Below, piece after piece: positions 18,052 to 27,263 of a stretch of 27,263 nt of DNA (within the stretch, counting starts at the first letter, position 1; the number at the start of each line of letters is the position of its first letter). The stretch is from Plantago elongata (taxonomy: Eukaryota; Streptophyta; Magnoliopsida; Lamiales; Plantaginaceae). The notes below the pieces were generated by a model. That model did not search any database and was not told where the DNA came from. It worked only from the letters and a program-made list of their open reading frames with translations. The DNA is taken from contig JAYMSP010001978.1 of NCBI GenBank assembly GCA_036897095.1, positions 1 to 27,263 on the forward strand, given 5' to 3'. Made by a program: the position numbers and the translations under genes.

Positions 18052-20180
18052 GCACCAATTGGATATTATATAGTTGCTATATCTGATCAGAACAAGCATT
18101 ACGGTGATGCATTGTCACCGTGATAGGTGCTTATGTTTGGTGAATTCTTGATGATGGTGAATTTTTTGTGTCTGAATTTTGTAAAATGATGATTTGCAGC
18201 TACAGGTTAAATGATGGATTGATCATGGATCTGGTTCTGTAGTTCATGTGAATGTGATTCATTTCATTGTCTACTCCTTTCTCTCTGGGCATCATCACTT
18301 GGTTCTTTTTTCCTTTTCAATTGTACTAGTAGCATTCAATTTATACGACGTCGTGAGAGAAACATAATACGAAGTCTAATTCGATTAATAGGGTTCGAAG
18401 TACAATAGGAGCACGGTTAGACTCAATGAACCTATTTTCTGAATTAGGTTTGAACTGGTTAGCTAGGTGTCTTCTAGATGGTAGTAACATTTAGTTTGAA
18501 CATTTCAACACGTATAAAAGGTTGGAATATACCAAAATCAAGTAGTTGGACCTTTGGTCAGAACTTTGTCACAATGTCAGATGTCTTGTGAGTCTTGTTC
18601 CAGAAGAAGACAATGTGATTATATGAATAGAATATTAATACAACATGTCAGCTTGAAATGTACGCTTCTCGCTGAGCATCTCTACTCGGCCACATTCGAT
18701 TATGTTGACCTGGCAAGATAAATCTTCTTCTGGAAGTTTCCTTCATCTACCTCTATCACCAATAGGTTACTAGTAAATTGTTTGGGATATGCCTTGAGTG
18801 GATTTGCCCCAACTAAAATTGAGTTTTTTTATATAAAGAAATTGATTTGAGTAATAAATTGACCGCTCAATCGGTATAATAAATATTCCCTAAAAGTAAA
18901 CACTAGTTATAGGAATCCTATATATTTTATTTCAAATGTATCTTAAATAAGTTCCTATACTAATTTTAGGGACACTTTATTTTTTTTCATAATTGTAGGG
19001 GACATGTTTTTAATAAAATCTACATAAAAAGTTTGTTGAGTCTCATTAATTACTCTTTCAAATTGAAGGGAAAGTTTTATACAATTATAAATTTGAGAGC
19101 AGGTCATCGCAATTTTAGATAACCTCATAAAACAGTAAAATGGAATTCCTGAAAAGATGTGTTCATGCTCAAGTTAGTTTAAATTGGCCCTATGTGTCTC
19201 TGAAAACAAACCATAGATGCCAAACAAGTGAAATTTCAGTCCACATGTAATCAAAAAACAATGGCATAAGAATTAGACAAACTGAAGTAAAACAAAAGTC
19301 TTTGTTTTTCAGTTTGAAATAGATAAATGAATTTATCTCTTAAGTGGCAAAAAAAATACATTTTAGGAATTGGAGACTTATAAGATCAGGCTGCTTATAT
19401 GAGATTTCACTAAGCATCACTAAATTAAAAAAAAACAAGATCACTAAATTTATAAGGTAAGCATTTTAGCAAAAACTTAAGAGTCGGTATAAATTCAAAA
19501 ACTACAACAAGAATACTACCCTCATGTTTATAGCAGCAACAGGTAACTATGGAAAATTCAATCAACATTTCGTTTATCTAAATAGATGGAGACGCCGAAG
19601 TTCGAGAAAGACAACGAAGATGAGGTGATTTGGGAGAGTATGTGAATGTTGCTTAGATTGGAGGTGGAAAAATCAGATGGGGGCCATGGGGCGGGTATGT
19701 GTGCAAGAGAGCAAGTGTTGCAGCGCCTCACAGAACGCCACACGCTGACTTGGTAACACCGATTGATGTGAGGTTGGATGCGGGAGGCGAGAAAAGAAAA
19801 TAAAAATTAGAAAAGTGATGTGCAAAGTTGGATGAAGGTCTTTCAGTTTCGTTGCAATTTAATACAAATCCAGGCATCGGTTGGGGATGGGCGCAACTTC
19901 ATGCCGGATTTGGGAGCGGGAGGTGCCTATGAAAACGAAGAGAAAGAAAGGCGATTGGAAACGTGATGAAAGAGAAGAAAGGAAAACGCGATTTGATGAA
20001 GTTGTTTTACGTTTTTGTAATATTATCGACTCTTTTTATATTTTAGTAATATATATATATATATAAACGTGCAAAACATTTTATTGAAATAATATAATAC
20101 TTTTTTAATATTTAAATGAATGAGACATATTTCAAAAAGTCGTGATAACACCTCAGTTCAATATTCATCCAAAAATTCTA
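18052..20180. other. ARO4 3' flank and intergenic DNA
   Basis: The ARO4 3' untranslated region probably covers about 18052-18300, but no clear AATAAA is present. Beyond it I see no gene. A GC-richer stretch at 19570-19960 stands out from the AT-rich surroundings. An (AT)n run lies at about 20048-20064. Confidence 0.5.
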
Positions 20181-20205
20181 AATTTACTAAAACATTTTGA
20201 AACGC

Positions 20206-20280
20206 AACTCATTTAGTAAGACGCTTTACCTCCAACCAATAGATTAGAGGATTCGAGTCAACCTTTAACTGTTTAGAAAA
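20206..20280 (+). mobile_element. Possible tRNA-derived SINE remnant
   Basis: CGCTTTACCTCCAACCAAT followed by AGAGGATTCGAGTCAACC (about 20245-20262) resembles the anticodon-to-T-arm part of a tRNA with a B box (GGTTCGAGTCC). A degenerate A-box-like stretch (CTCATTTAGTAAG) precedes it. It is followed by an A-rich run at about 20277-20288. Confidence 0.4.
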
Positions 20281-20484
20281 AAAAAAATTCCAAAACCGTA
20301 GAAGAAACATTGGGAACATCATTATTTAAATATTCCAGCTATAAACCCTAATGATATATGTGATTAAAAGAACTCTCACTTGGTTCTTAAGTCTTAACAA
20401 CCTACTAAATAAACATTCCTATAACAGTTACCTATTTTTTTATTCAACATATAATATAAAGCACAAAGCAATCAAAATCATATG

Positions 20485-20700
20485 CTCCCTCCGTTTCGAT
20501 TTGTTCTTCCCATGGTCCCGACTCCCGAACATGAATTTTAATTAATAAAATAAGAAAAATAGTAATAAAGTTAAAAAACTTATGTATAATATACGTCAAA
20601 ACTAGTAAATAAAATAAGAAATACAGTGTATAAGGTTCATACAATATCTCAAATGTCTCTAGCAAAACAGACTCAAGAGTCATACAATACCGCATTTTCT
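20485..20700. mobile_element. Truncated Stowaway-like MITE end
   Basis: GCTCCCTCCGTTTCGATTTG at 20483-20502 is a typical Stowaway left end. No matching right end could be found, so only one terminus is supported and the right edge is a guess. Confidence 0.35.
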
Positions 20701-20927
20701 ATTCTTTGTGGAAAATATGTTCTTTAGATGGCTTCAAATCATCCGAGCATTAGATTCACTGTTTGTTTATATTCATATTTACAACCTCGTTTGCTCTTCC
20801 GGATCCATGACTCCGCTCTTTGAGGACGAAAATGAAAAATCTATTCCATCCTGATCTTTTATACAGTGTGCAGTGTGCTGATCAAAATGAAACAAAACAG
20901 ATAACTAAGCATCATCTGTGGCATCAT

Positions 20928-22836
20928 TCAATGACCCGATGGCAAAGCGCGCCAATTGTCAGCTAGAAGCATTGCTCTGTCAAGAGAAGTTACTGGAAGT
21001 TGCTGAAGTATGACGTTCTTTACATGGTTTGCACCCCTTACACCGGATCTGATGGCCAGCTCCAGGTACACAATAGCCTTCATCATATCTCCTTTCTGTC
21101 AGTCATAACAATCGCATATGTATACAATCAGTTTCTCACATCATACTATATATGTCACATTGTCTAAGCACTCTTTACAGTTTACACCATAAATACCAAA
21201 ACAAAATAATCTCAAATGCAAAGAGAATATCATCAACTTGATGTTTAATGATCACTTACAGCAAAGAGCCCAAGCCCATGCTCATACTGAGCTTTGCTGT
21301 GACCATGATCAGCGGCTCTCCTCATCCACTTGCTCGCTAATCTGTGAGACTGTACCAGACCTTGACCAACTGAATAGCACATCGCTGTATTATACATTGC
21401 ACGTACATATCCCCCTTCAGCAGCTTTCAAGTACCACCGAGCCTGAAAAGTAAGAAGTAAAACACATGAAGTTAACACAAAATTAAAGGTCTATTCCAGT
21501 TAATCTGGATGCACCAATGTCTCATCTCAGTCAGAACTTCAGAATCAAGTGAAAAGACATTTAGTTGGTAGTCTAGTACCATTTAGGCCATGATCAGTTA
21601 AGGTTATATATGCGCAACCATTTTGAGCTTTGAATTGTATCAGACAAGGTAAATTACGACTATCCAAGCATTCTAAAGAAGTATCCCATCTTTATTGTCT
21701 ATAAAACATGAGTTCGCATACGATAGAGGCATAGACCAAAGGTCATTAGCAATAGTAAATGAGCAGAACAGGGGAGCATTATACCGCTACGTGGAGATTT
21801 TGTTTGACCCCTCTGCCCTGATGTAAACAAAGAGCGAGTTGGTACTGAGCACGAATATGACCGGATGAAGAAGCTTGATATAGCCATTCAATTGCTTCTT
21901 TGGTGTTGGAAGGATTAACTAAAAGAATCAGAGCCATCAAAACATGACTAGTAATCAAACAACTCATCGAATTCTGCACATTACTATAGAAGTTAAATGA
22001 ATCGCTTCCTGTGTGCATCTGCACAAAACAGGACATCAATATAATTAGAATCATTACTACAGCAATATCGACTATTGCAGGGGACACCACAAAACTTATA
22101 AACCCATAAACTATACCCCAAACACCTTTTAAATCTACAAATGCCCACAAACACTATTTTTAAACAATTACCTATAACCTAGTTATCATTCCTCTCGTCA
22201 AGACTATGTTGAATCCTAATTAGTTTCAGTTCAATTCTGTTTAGTTCATATTTATATACTTCAAACAAATTCAGTTCAGTTTAATTCATATGAATATAAC
22301 GTAACCCATTGCTCCACACAAACATTTCTAAATTTAACAAAAAACATTGAACAAGCACTAGAAGTCTAGAATGACTTACGTAACATAGAAGAAAGGGCGA
22401 AATGACACATGGCAGCAAGATCACCAAGCTGAGCCGCCTTTCTATACCACACCAAAGCCTCACGTCTCCTCCCGATCTCCCAACAGACCAACCCCGCATC
22501 GACCATCGCAAGCGTAGACCCACACGCCGCTCCTCGCAAGAACAACTCCAACGCCTTCCCTGAATCCACCTCCACTACCCCGCGTCCGTGCTTATACCTC
22601 TTCCCCTGCTTCAGATACACCATCGCCTCACGTAACGGCTTCAGCGCGTCACTCCACGCTCTACACACAAGTGAGGCCGCTCTTACGTTCTTTGATCCAA
22701 ATGATGCTGCGATTCTTGTTAAGACGTCGTAAGGGAGGTCGGAAAAATTGAAGGGTAGTGGTTTTGGGGAGGTTTGGAGGGAGAGGACGGTGAATCGGTG
22801 GGTGTTTGACCTGCATGGCCATGTTTTTTGGTCCAT
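20928..22836 (-). CDS. F-box protein with Sel1-like repeats (At1g70590-type)
   Basis: Exons: 22836-22380, 21918-21785, 21442-21260 and 21095-20928. Introns are GT-AG, phases agree, and the joined frame is 942 nt, or 313 residues. The F-box (about residues 31-70, FNFSDLPYDVLTRIA...AASLVCRAWSDAL) should bind SKP1 in an SCF ubiquitin ligase. Sel1-type alpha/alpha repeats follow (YKHGRGVVEVDSGKALELF, GSTLAMVDAGLVCWE, AQYQLALCLHQGRGV, WYLKAAEGGYVRAMYNTAMC, WMRRAADHGHSKAQYEHGLG) and probably bind the substrate. The tail, DRAMLLADNWRALP, is typical of this group. I chose the ATG at 22836 because MDQKTWPCRS matches the family N terminus; an in-frame ATG at 22884 would add 16 residues. The protein is complete. 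Its substrate is unknown. Confidence 0.9.
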
Positions 22837-22936
22837 CACGGTGGTGATGTGATTATCTAGGATCAAGAAATTATTATTTCTCAAAGTCTACACTTAAGTA
22901 TCTAACGAATATAATAGACTTTCTTTAATTCCCTTT

Positions 22937-22944
22937 CTTATATG
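22937..22944 (-). promoter_or_regulatory. Putative TATA element of the F-box/Sel1 gene
   Basis: The minus strand reads CATATAAG about 100 bp upstream of the start codon, leaving a plausible leader of about 70 nt. Motif only. Confidence 0.35.
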
Positions 22945-22978
22945 GGAGTAGATTAGACTTTTATCATGTCAAAATAAG

Positions 22979-23160
22979 TTGTAGCCGAATAATTAGCTGG
23001 TAGTTGGTTAAATAGTTTTTTTAATAAATAACTTCATTAATTTTTTAAACTATATAACTTTTCAACTAGTTTGTTTGAAAATTTATATTTTTACATAATA
23101 AACTTTTTATTCATTGAACTAAAAAGTTAGCTGAAAAATTAATGATAAAAGATGCCTCTG
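22979..23160. mobile_element. AGCTGGT-type MITE remnant (copy 4 of 4)
   Basis: Left part GTAGCCGAATAATTAGCTGG and right part AAAAGTTAGCTGAAAAATTA follow the same plan as 15294-15467 (AGTTTGTTTGAAAA, a TTTTTATT tract). It is more diverged; edges are approximate. Confidence 0.45.
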
Positions 23161-23990
23161 TGATATTATTTTAATGTAGGAGATAGTAAAAGGGTATAAT
23201 TGAAAATATATCTATCCGAGATTGATCATTAAAAGGCTCATAAAAAGTTCACAAATTCTCATAAAAGTTAGATTCATTTGTAAAAGTAAAGAGTCCATTT
23301 AAACTCACATAGAAATTGTTTATATATTTTTTATTTGTTCATTTAAATATCTTTATAAATCTTCAATGTTATCGATAATATTTATGAATTTTTTTTACTT
23401 GACACTAGTACACTGTCACCCAAAAATAGTGGTGTAAAATGACTTATCAACCCAATCGATCATTGCATGTCTGAGTTTGACATGTGATTGTGATCGACGA
23501 CATATTTAAAATCGAGATCGATTAATAATATAAAAAAGTTCAACGTGAACGATTTGATTCGCTTATAACCCTGCCCCAATAAGGTCTCTCATTCACCCGT
23601 GACATTTGAAAAGAAAATCCCTTTAGTTATTTGTTTTAATAGCGTTGGATTCGAAATTCACTATATAAATAATTATAAACTACATAAGTTAAGTTAAATC
23701 GTAATCGTACCTGATCCCATGTTAAAATTTAGAAATCGCATATCACATATATAAATTTTGTTAGGTTCTCATATATTTTGACTACGCAACCAAGATGATA
23801 CTTACTTATCCATTTAGCCACATGCTAGTTATTATTTTCTCTATTGACAGAGACTAGAAACCATATACATATACATGATGTTCATAAATAACAACAAACG
23901 ATAACGTCTTTAACGAACAAGACATAATTGATTTACGTTATTAAATATAACGTAAAACCATAAGGTATAAAAGGTTGTACAATTTAGTCA
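23161..23990. other. AT-rich intergenic DNA between the F-box and SMR genes
   Basis: No gene is seen. The 3' untranslated region of the SMR gene should lie at its right end (about 23850-23990). A TAGCTAGCTAGC palindrome overlaps the SMR stop codon. Confidence 0.5.
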
Positions 23991-23993
23991 TAG

Positions 23994-24263
23994 CTAGCTA
24001 GCCCCGAAGATGGTATCCAAGTCCGGTGGATTGAAAAACTCCCTCACGCCACCGTAGCAACACCTGGAAGGAGCCGGTTTCCGCTTCTTGGGTGCAGGAG
24101 GACATGGCAACCTCGTCGAAATCCTTGCTTCCGAACAAGTAGGAGTTTTTGCACACTCTTCTTCACCTTCTCGCTTCTCCACCGGCTTCGTAAAAATTGG
24201 CTTCAGGGGGTTCCTCATTGTAATCACAAGCCAGTTTTGGGAGCTAACTACACTTGCATCCAT
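23994..24263 (-). CDS. SIAMESE-RELATED cyclin-dependent kinase inhibitor
   Basis: An intronless frame of 89 residues. SIM/SMR proteins are small plant-specific nuclear inhibitors of CDK-cyclin complexes that slow mitosis and promote endoreduplication, often in response to stress or development. Three short family motifs occur in order: the acidic EGEEECAKTPTCSEARI (residues 32-48; TPTS is usual, here TPTC), the basic CPPAPKKRKP (54-63), which may also serve nuclear import, and the C-terminal FFNPPDLDTIF (76-86) thought to contact cyclin. Length fits the family (about 70-130). The start at 24263 is the first ATG in frame; an internal Met at residue 16 is possible. The SMR paralogue cannot be assigned safely. 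A TATA box and a pyrimidine-rich leader lie upstream. Intact. Confidence 0.85.
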   Translation of the reverse strand: MDASVVSSQNWLVITMRNPLKPIFTKPVEKREGEEECAKTPTCSEARISTRLPCPPAPKKRKPAPSRCCYGGVREFFNPPDLDTIFGAS

Positions 24264-24284
24264 TTAAATAGTACTAGTAGAGTA

Positions 24285-24390
24285 TATATGGTGGGAAAAA
24301 GAGAAAAGGAAAGGGAGTAGTGTAGGGAAGAGGGAATAGATTCTAGTATGGGAAAGAGTATGTCTAAAAGGGGCTTTGAGAGAAGAGTGA
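24285..24390 (-). promoter_or_regulatory. Pyrimidine-rich leader of the SMR gene
   Basis: The minus strand is CT-rich over about 100 nt between the putative TATA box and the SMR start codon, as in many plant 5' leaders with Y patches. Inferred from composition and position. Confidence 0.45.
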
Positions 24391-24409
24391 ATGGGAATAA
24401 TGTTGGGTG

Positions 24410-24417
24410 TTTTTATA
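24410..24417 (-). promoter_or_regulatory. TATA box of the SMR gene
   Basis: The minus strand reads CTATAAAAACAC, a good plant TATA consensus, about 150 bp upstream of the SMR ATG. It predicts a transcription start near 24385 and a leader of about 120 nt. Confidence 0.6.
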
Positions 24418-24429
24418 GTGAGAAAGAAT

Positions 24430-25340
24430 CAAGAATTGGAAGAATTATCTAAAGACAAAAAAGGAAAGAAAAAGAAGATAGATTTTGAAGAGTTAAAGAA
24501 CCCGAGGAAATCGTGACCTAAGAAAAGGGTTGAGTCCGTGAAATGGCTGACCTTTTTGGCAGAGGCAGTAAATAGTAGTATTGGACTTTGATTTTGTGGC
24601 GCCAATTTATGGATATGTATATCTTTTTTGGTATATAATTAAGTAAAACAATGTACTTAGCAAAAACCGTCTTTCTACCCGACTCTTTGATCTTAATAAC
24701 GTTGGATTTAAGAATGAGAAAATTAAGTCAGACCATATACTTAGCAAAACCCGTCTTAGAAATTGATCAATTCGAACCTGGCATATTTAAAAAATGTATA
24801 TAATGCGCATATAATGTATATTTATCAAATATATAAAGTTTAAAGTTAGATATAAAATATTTAAACGATAAAATATTTAAACGTAAATATAAATATTGAA
24901 TTGAATTGGCCTCTTTGAAAGATCTCTAATAAAAGTTTATGTACAAATTCCAGGCCATGTCTATGATCCAAGTCCCAGCCCACAAGAGTAAGTTCTGGGC
25001 CTATTATATAGGACCAACTATCAAACCCAAACCAGACAACCAAAGTCCAACATTTAGTGAGAAATGGATTGGGCTTGGGGTTTTAGAAAGCATCTTTTAC
25101 TGGGGGAGAATTCTCCCCACTTATCACTTTTTGAGCTAAAAAATAAAAAGGGACCGGTTTCTTTTTTGTCACAAAACACCCAATTTTCTGTATAATATAA
25201 AAAAAGCTGTATAATAGTGTATACATAATATAATTGTTTTTGTATTATAGCGTGTATACGATACATTTTTTTGTATAATCATTTTTTAGTGTTATTTCTA
25301 ATCTAAAATCTACCTTTAACTATCCCTTTTTATTGGAAAT
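24430..25340. other. Intergenic DNA upstream of the SMR gene
   Basis: No gene is recognised. A 20-bp phrase (TACTTAGCAAAA.CCGTCTT) occurs twice, at about 24654 and 24738. GATCAATTCGAACC at about 24766-24779 resembles a reversed B box but lacks a partner. Confidence 0.45.
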
Positions 25341-25410
25341 GAATTTGAGTTATGGGCTATTCTACGGGGTTTACAATGGGATAGATGCATACCAAAACTT
25401 ATTAAGATTT
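25341..25410 (+). mobile_element. Tiny RNase H-like coding remnant, possibly LINE-derived
   Basis: One frame reads FELWAILRGLQWDR...IPKLIKI, close to the helix of the RNase H domain found in plant L1 LINEs and related RVT_3 proteins (AELWA.L.GL...). The DG start and the other acidic residues are not present nearby. Too short for certainty. Confidence 0.3.
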
Positions 25411-25554
25411 CGAACAACTTATTAAAATTTTGTTGCGTGAGAATGAACTCATGAAATTGAACCAAAATTTAGTCGAACAATATTATCGAGAGTTACTAAG
25501 GAAGCCATGGGATATTAAATAGGCTTGGATCCAATAATCGGACTGCGGAACAAT

Positions 25555-25653
25555 GGCAGCAATTCTTAAATCATCGAAGTTTGAAATGGGGATTGATATC
25601 TTTTGGCAGCAATTCTTAAATCATTGAAGTTTGAAATGGGGATTGATATCTGT
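25555..25653. repeat. Near-perfect tandem duplication, 2 x 50 bp
   Basis: GGCAGCAATTCTTAAATCAT starts at 25555 and again at 25605. The units differ at about two positions, so the duplication is recent. No gene is seen across it. Confidence 0.9.
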
Positions 25654-25678
25654 GGGAAAGATCCCCGTACTTTATTTA

Positions 25679-25795
25679 GGTTCGGTGTTACATACCACTG
25701 GAGCGGCCAATTTCCCATTCAAATTAAATATTTTATATATAAAAAATTTAATTTTAATTAAAAAAGATCATTTAAATTCTATCACAATCAATCTC
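25679..25795. mobile_element. Tourist-like MITE, 117 bp
   Basis: TTA flanks both sides (25676-25678 and 25796-25798). The termini are GGTTCGGTGTTACATACCAC and, reverse-complemented, GAGATTGATTGTGATAGAAT. Third copy of the 115-117 bp family (3687-3801, 14327-14442). Confidence 0.75.
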
Positions 25796-25996
25796 TTAGT
25801 TACTTAATTCTTTACTTAAAGAAAAATGTCATATTTAAACAATCGAACTAACCCCTAATAAATACGTTCTCCGTTTTTTCTTTTAAACTTGTTATTCTGG
25901 TTTTAATTGATAAATTATTTCCAAATTTGATTCAAATTACTTTTAAAAGATAATGATAAATAATTCAAACATACCAACCTCATTTTAACTTTTTTA

Positions 25997-26155
25997 GGGG
26001 GTGTTTGGATGGGGATTTGAATATCCCCATTTTGCTCGATAAACAGTGATTTAGCCTAAAATACACTTAAAATACCCCACTCAAATGTCCATCCAAACAT
26101 AATTTTCACCAAAATTCATCCAAATGCCCACTCAAATGTCCATCCAAACAGCCAC
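25997..26155. mobile_element. Tourist-like MITE, 159 bp, copy 2 of 2
   Basis: TTA flanks both sides (25994-25996 and 26156-26158). Termini are GGGGGTGTTTGGATGGGGAT and, reverse-complemented, GTGGCTGTTTGGATGGACAT. It has exactly the length of the element at 2471-2629 and shares its internal blocks. Confidence 0.75.
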
Positions 26156-26158
26156 TTA

Positions 26159-26565
26159 ATGGCTAAACAGACACTAATGGTTCTAATCAAACATTAAGGG
26201 GGCAGGGCATCTCTTCAAATTGTTGAAAGGTCAAGAAATTATGTTTGCTCGAAAGAATCATTATGAAGCCGTACTATATTGGAGTTGATGGAATAGTTAC
26301 ATATTACACGCGTACGTAGCAAAATTATGAATGCTCGAAGAATTACAAATCAAAATTTCCAATCACAATATCATGTGCATAAACGTAACAAAAGGCTGTC
26401 GGTATGTAATTACAAGTAGTGAGTAGTGACACTATGTCATGTAAATCACACATTTTACAAGTAACAATATATACAAAAACGGAACAGATGAAGTGTATAG
26501 GAATGAACTTTTTTGTGATATTAAAATTTAAAATTTGATGAAGCTGTAAAGGCACATGTAATATA
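26159..26565. other. Intergenic DNA, no gene seen
   Basis: AT-rich single-copy-looking DNA between two MITEs. The 70-codon minus-strand frame at 26343-26555 has no recognisable domain. Confidence 0.45.
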
Positions 26566-26567
26566 TA

Positions 26568-27040
26568 CTCACCCCGTCCTAATTAAACTTGTTTTAGTCC
26601 GTGTTAAATTCAATTACTCATTCTTTTATATAAAATATCTTTCTTACCTTATTCACTATCTTTCATAATAATTTATTAACTATTTTACCTACTTTATTTA
26701 ATCTCTTTTATACTTTACTAGAAAATTGACACGCGGTACTCGTATGAGAACTTTCAACTCATTAATATTGTTGAAAAATATTGGATTAATAATAATTTTA
26801 CATTATTTTAGAATTATCAATTATAGTATAATTTTTAATAAGATTAAACCATATGAAATAGTACAATAAAAAAAGTAGTTATGATGAAGGGTAAAATAGA
26901 AAAAATAAAAGTTGATTCGCTAACTACCTTCAATTTTTTTTTTCTTTTATAATAGTAATAGATTATCATATTTTATACATTATTTACACTTTTTTCTGAC
27001 TTGTGTCCGATTTCCATAAATGTAATTGGGATGGAGGGAA
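26568..27040. mobile_element. Stowaway-like MITE interrupted by a Helitron-like insert
   Basis: TA flanks both sides (26566-26567 and 27041-27042). Termini are CTCACCCCGTCCTAATTA and, reverse-complemented, TTCCCTCCATCCCAATTACA, the classic Stowaway pattern. Without the nested insert it would be 228 bp, close to the 240 bp of the element at 5444-5683. Confidence 0.8.
26718..26962 (-). mobile_element. Small non-autonomous Helitron-like element nested in a Stowaway MITE
   Basis: Read on the minus strand it begins TCTATTACTATTATAAAAG and ends GTACCGCGTGTCAATTTTCTAG's last four bases CTAG. It sits exactly between a host A and T, as Helitrons do. It is 245 bp with no coding capacity. The 3' hairpin is weak. 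Confidence 0.6.
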
Positions 27041-27042
27041 TA

Positions 27043-27263
27043 TAATGGATGTTAGGTTCTGTTTGGTTCAAACACATCAGCTAACTTATTGTGATGAGTT
27101 TAAAATTTCAACTAGTTTATTAACTTAGCTTTGTTAGGATAAGGTAGGGTCTAAGGAAGAAGATTGGATTAAAGATGAGATGCCATTTCTCGAGAGCATT
27201 TTCAAATTTCAACGTGTTTTGTGCATACTCACACAAGAATCTAGCTATTGATCCTCATATTGA
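27043..27263. other. Window end, possible MITE fragment
   Basis: GGTTCTGTTTGGTTCAAACA at about 27055-27075 and CATCAGCTAACTTATT recall MITE termini, but no second end is seen. Nothing else is recognised. Confidence 0.35.

Noticed and set aside
19881-20066. 61-codon Lys/Arg/Glu-rich plus-strand frame
   Set aside because: Low complexity, ends in an AT microsatellite and has no recognised motif.

Overview
The window is nuclear DNA of a flowering plant, most likely a core eudicot. The genes have short GT-AG introns, intergenic DNA is very AT-rich, and there are many small DNA-transposon derivatives (MITEs). Proteins resemble Arabidopsis families throughout. I compared only from memory, and the sequence does not fix the species. 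No bacterial, viral or organellar gene set is present.

Layout, left to right. (1) A 2-oxoglutarate/Fe(II) dioxygenase gene on the minus strand (398-1545, two exons) is broken by a 26-bp tandem duplication. (2) A complete eight-exon MATE transporter gene on the minus strand (3192-7573) encodes about 510 residues and most resembles Arabidopsis DETOXIFICATION 29. (3) About 8.5 kb has no recognisable gene. It holds MITEs, a copia-type LTR remnant, two degenerate 'CCGAAATGACC' arrays, a 541-bp Harbinger-type element, and a tandem segmental duplication that reaches into the leader of the next gene. (4) An intronless 637-codon ARMADILLO REPEAT ONLY gene lies at 16138-18051 on the plus strand and is most like ARO4. 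(5) A further 2.9 kb of intergenic DNA follows. (6) A four-exon F-box/Sel1-repeat gene lies on the minus strand (20928-22836). (7) A small intronless SIAMESE-RELATED cyclin-dependent kinase inhibitor gene lies on the minus strand (23994-24263). (8) The last 3 kb holds more MITEs, including a Stowaway element that carries a nested Helitron-like insertion.

The genes do not form a pathway. They are independent plant genes: specialised metabolism, vacuolar or plasma-membrane export, polarised cell growth, protein turnover, and the cell cycle. The MATE/ARO4 adjacency matches Arabidopsis At3g26590/At3g26600 as I remember it, which suggests conserved microsynteny stretched here by repeats.

The most informative features are historical. 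Two local duplications each give a filled-site/empty-site pair for a MITE insertion. Five small elements and one larger one all show exact TTA target duplications. The dioxygenase frame is broken by a recent-looking 26-bp duplication. I found no clearly new biological system.
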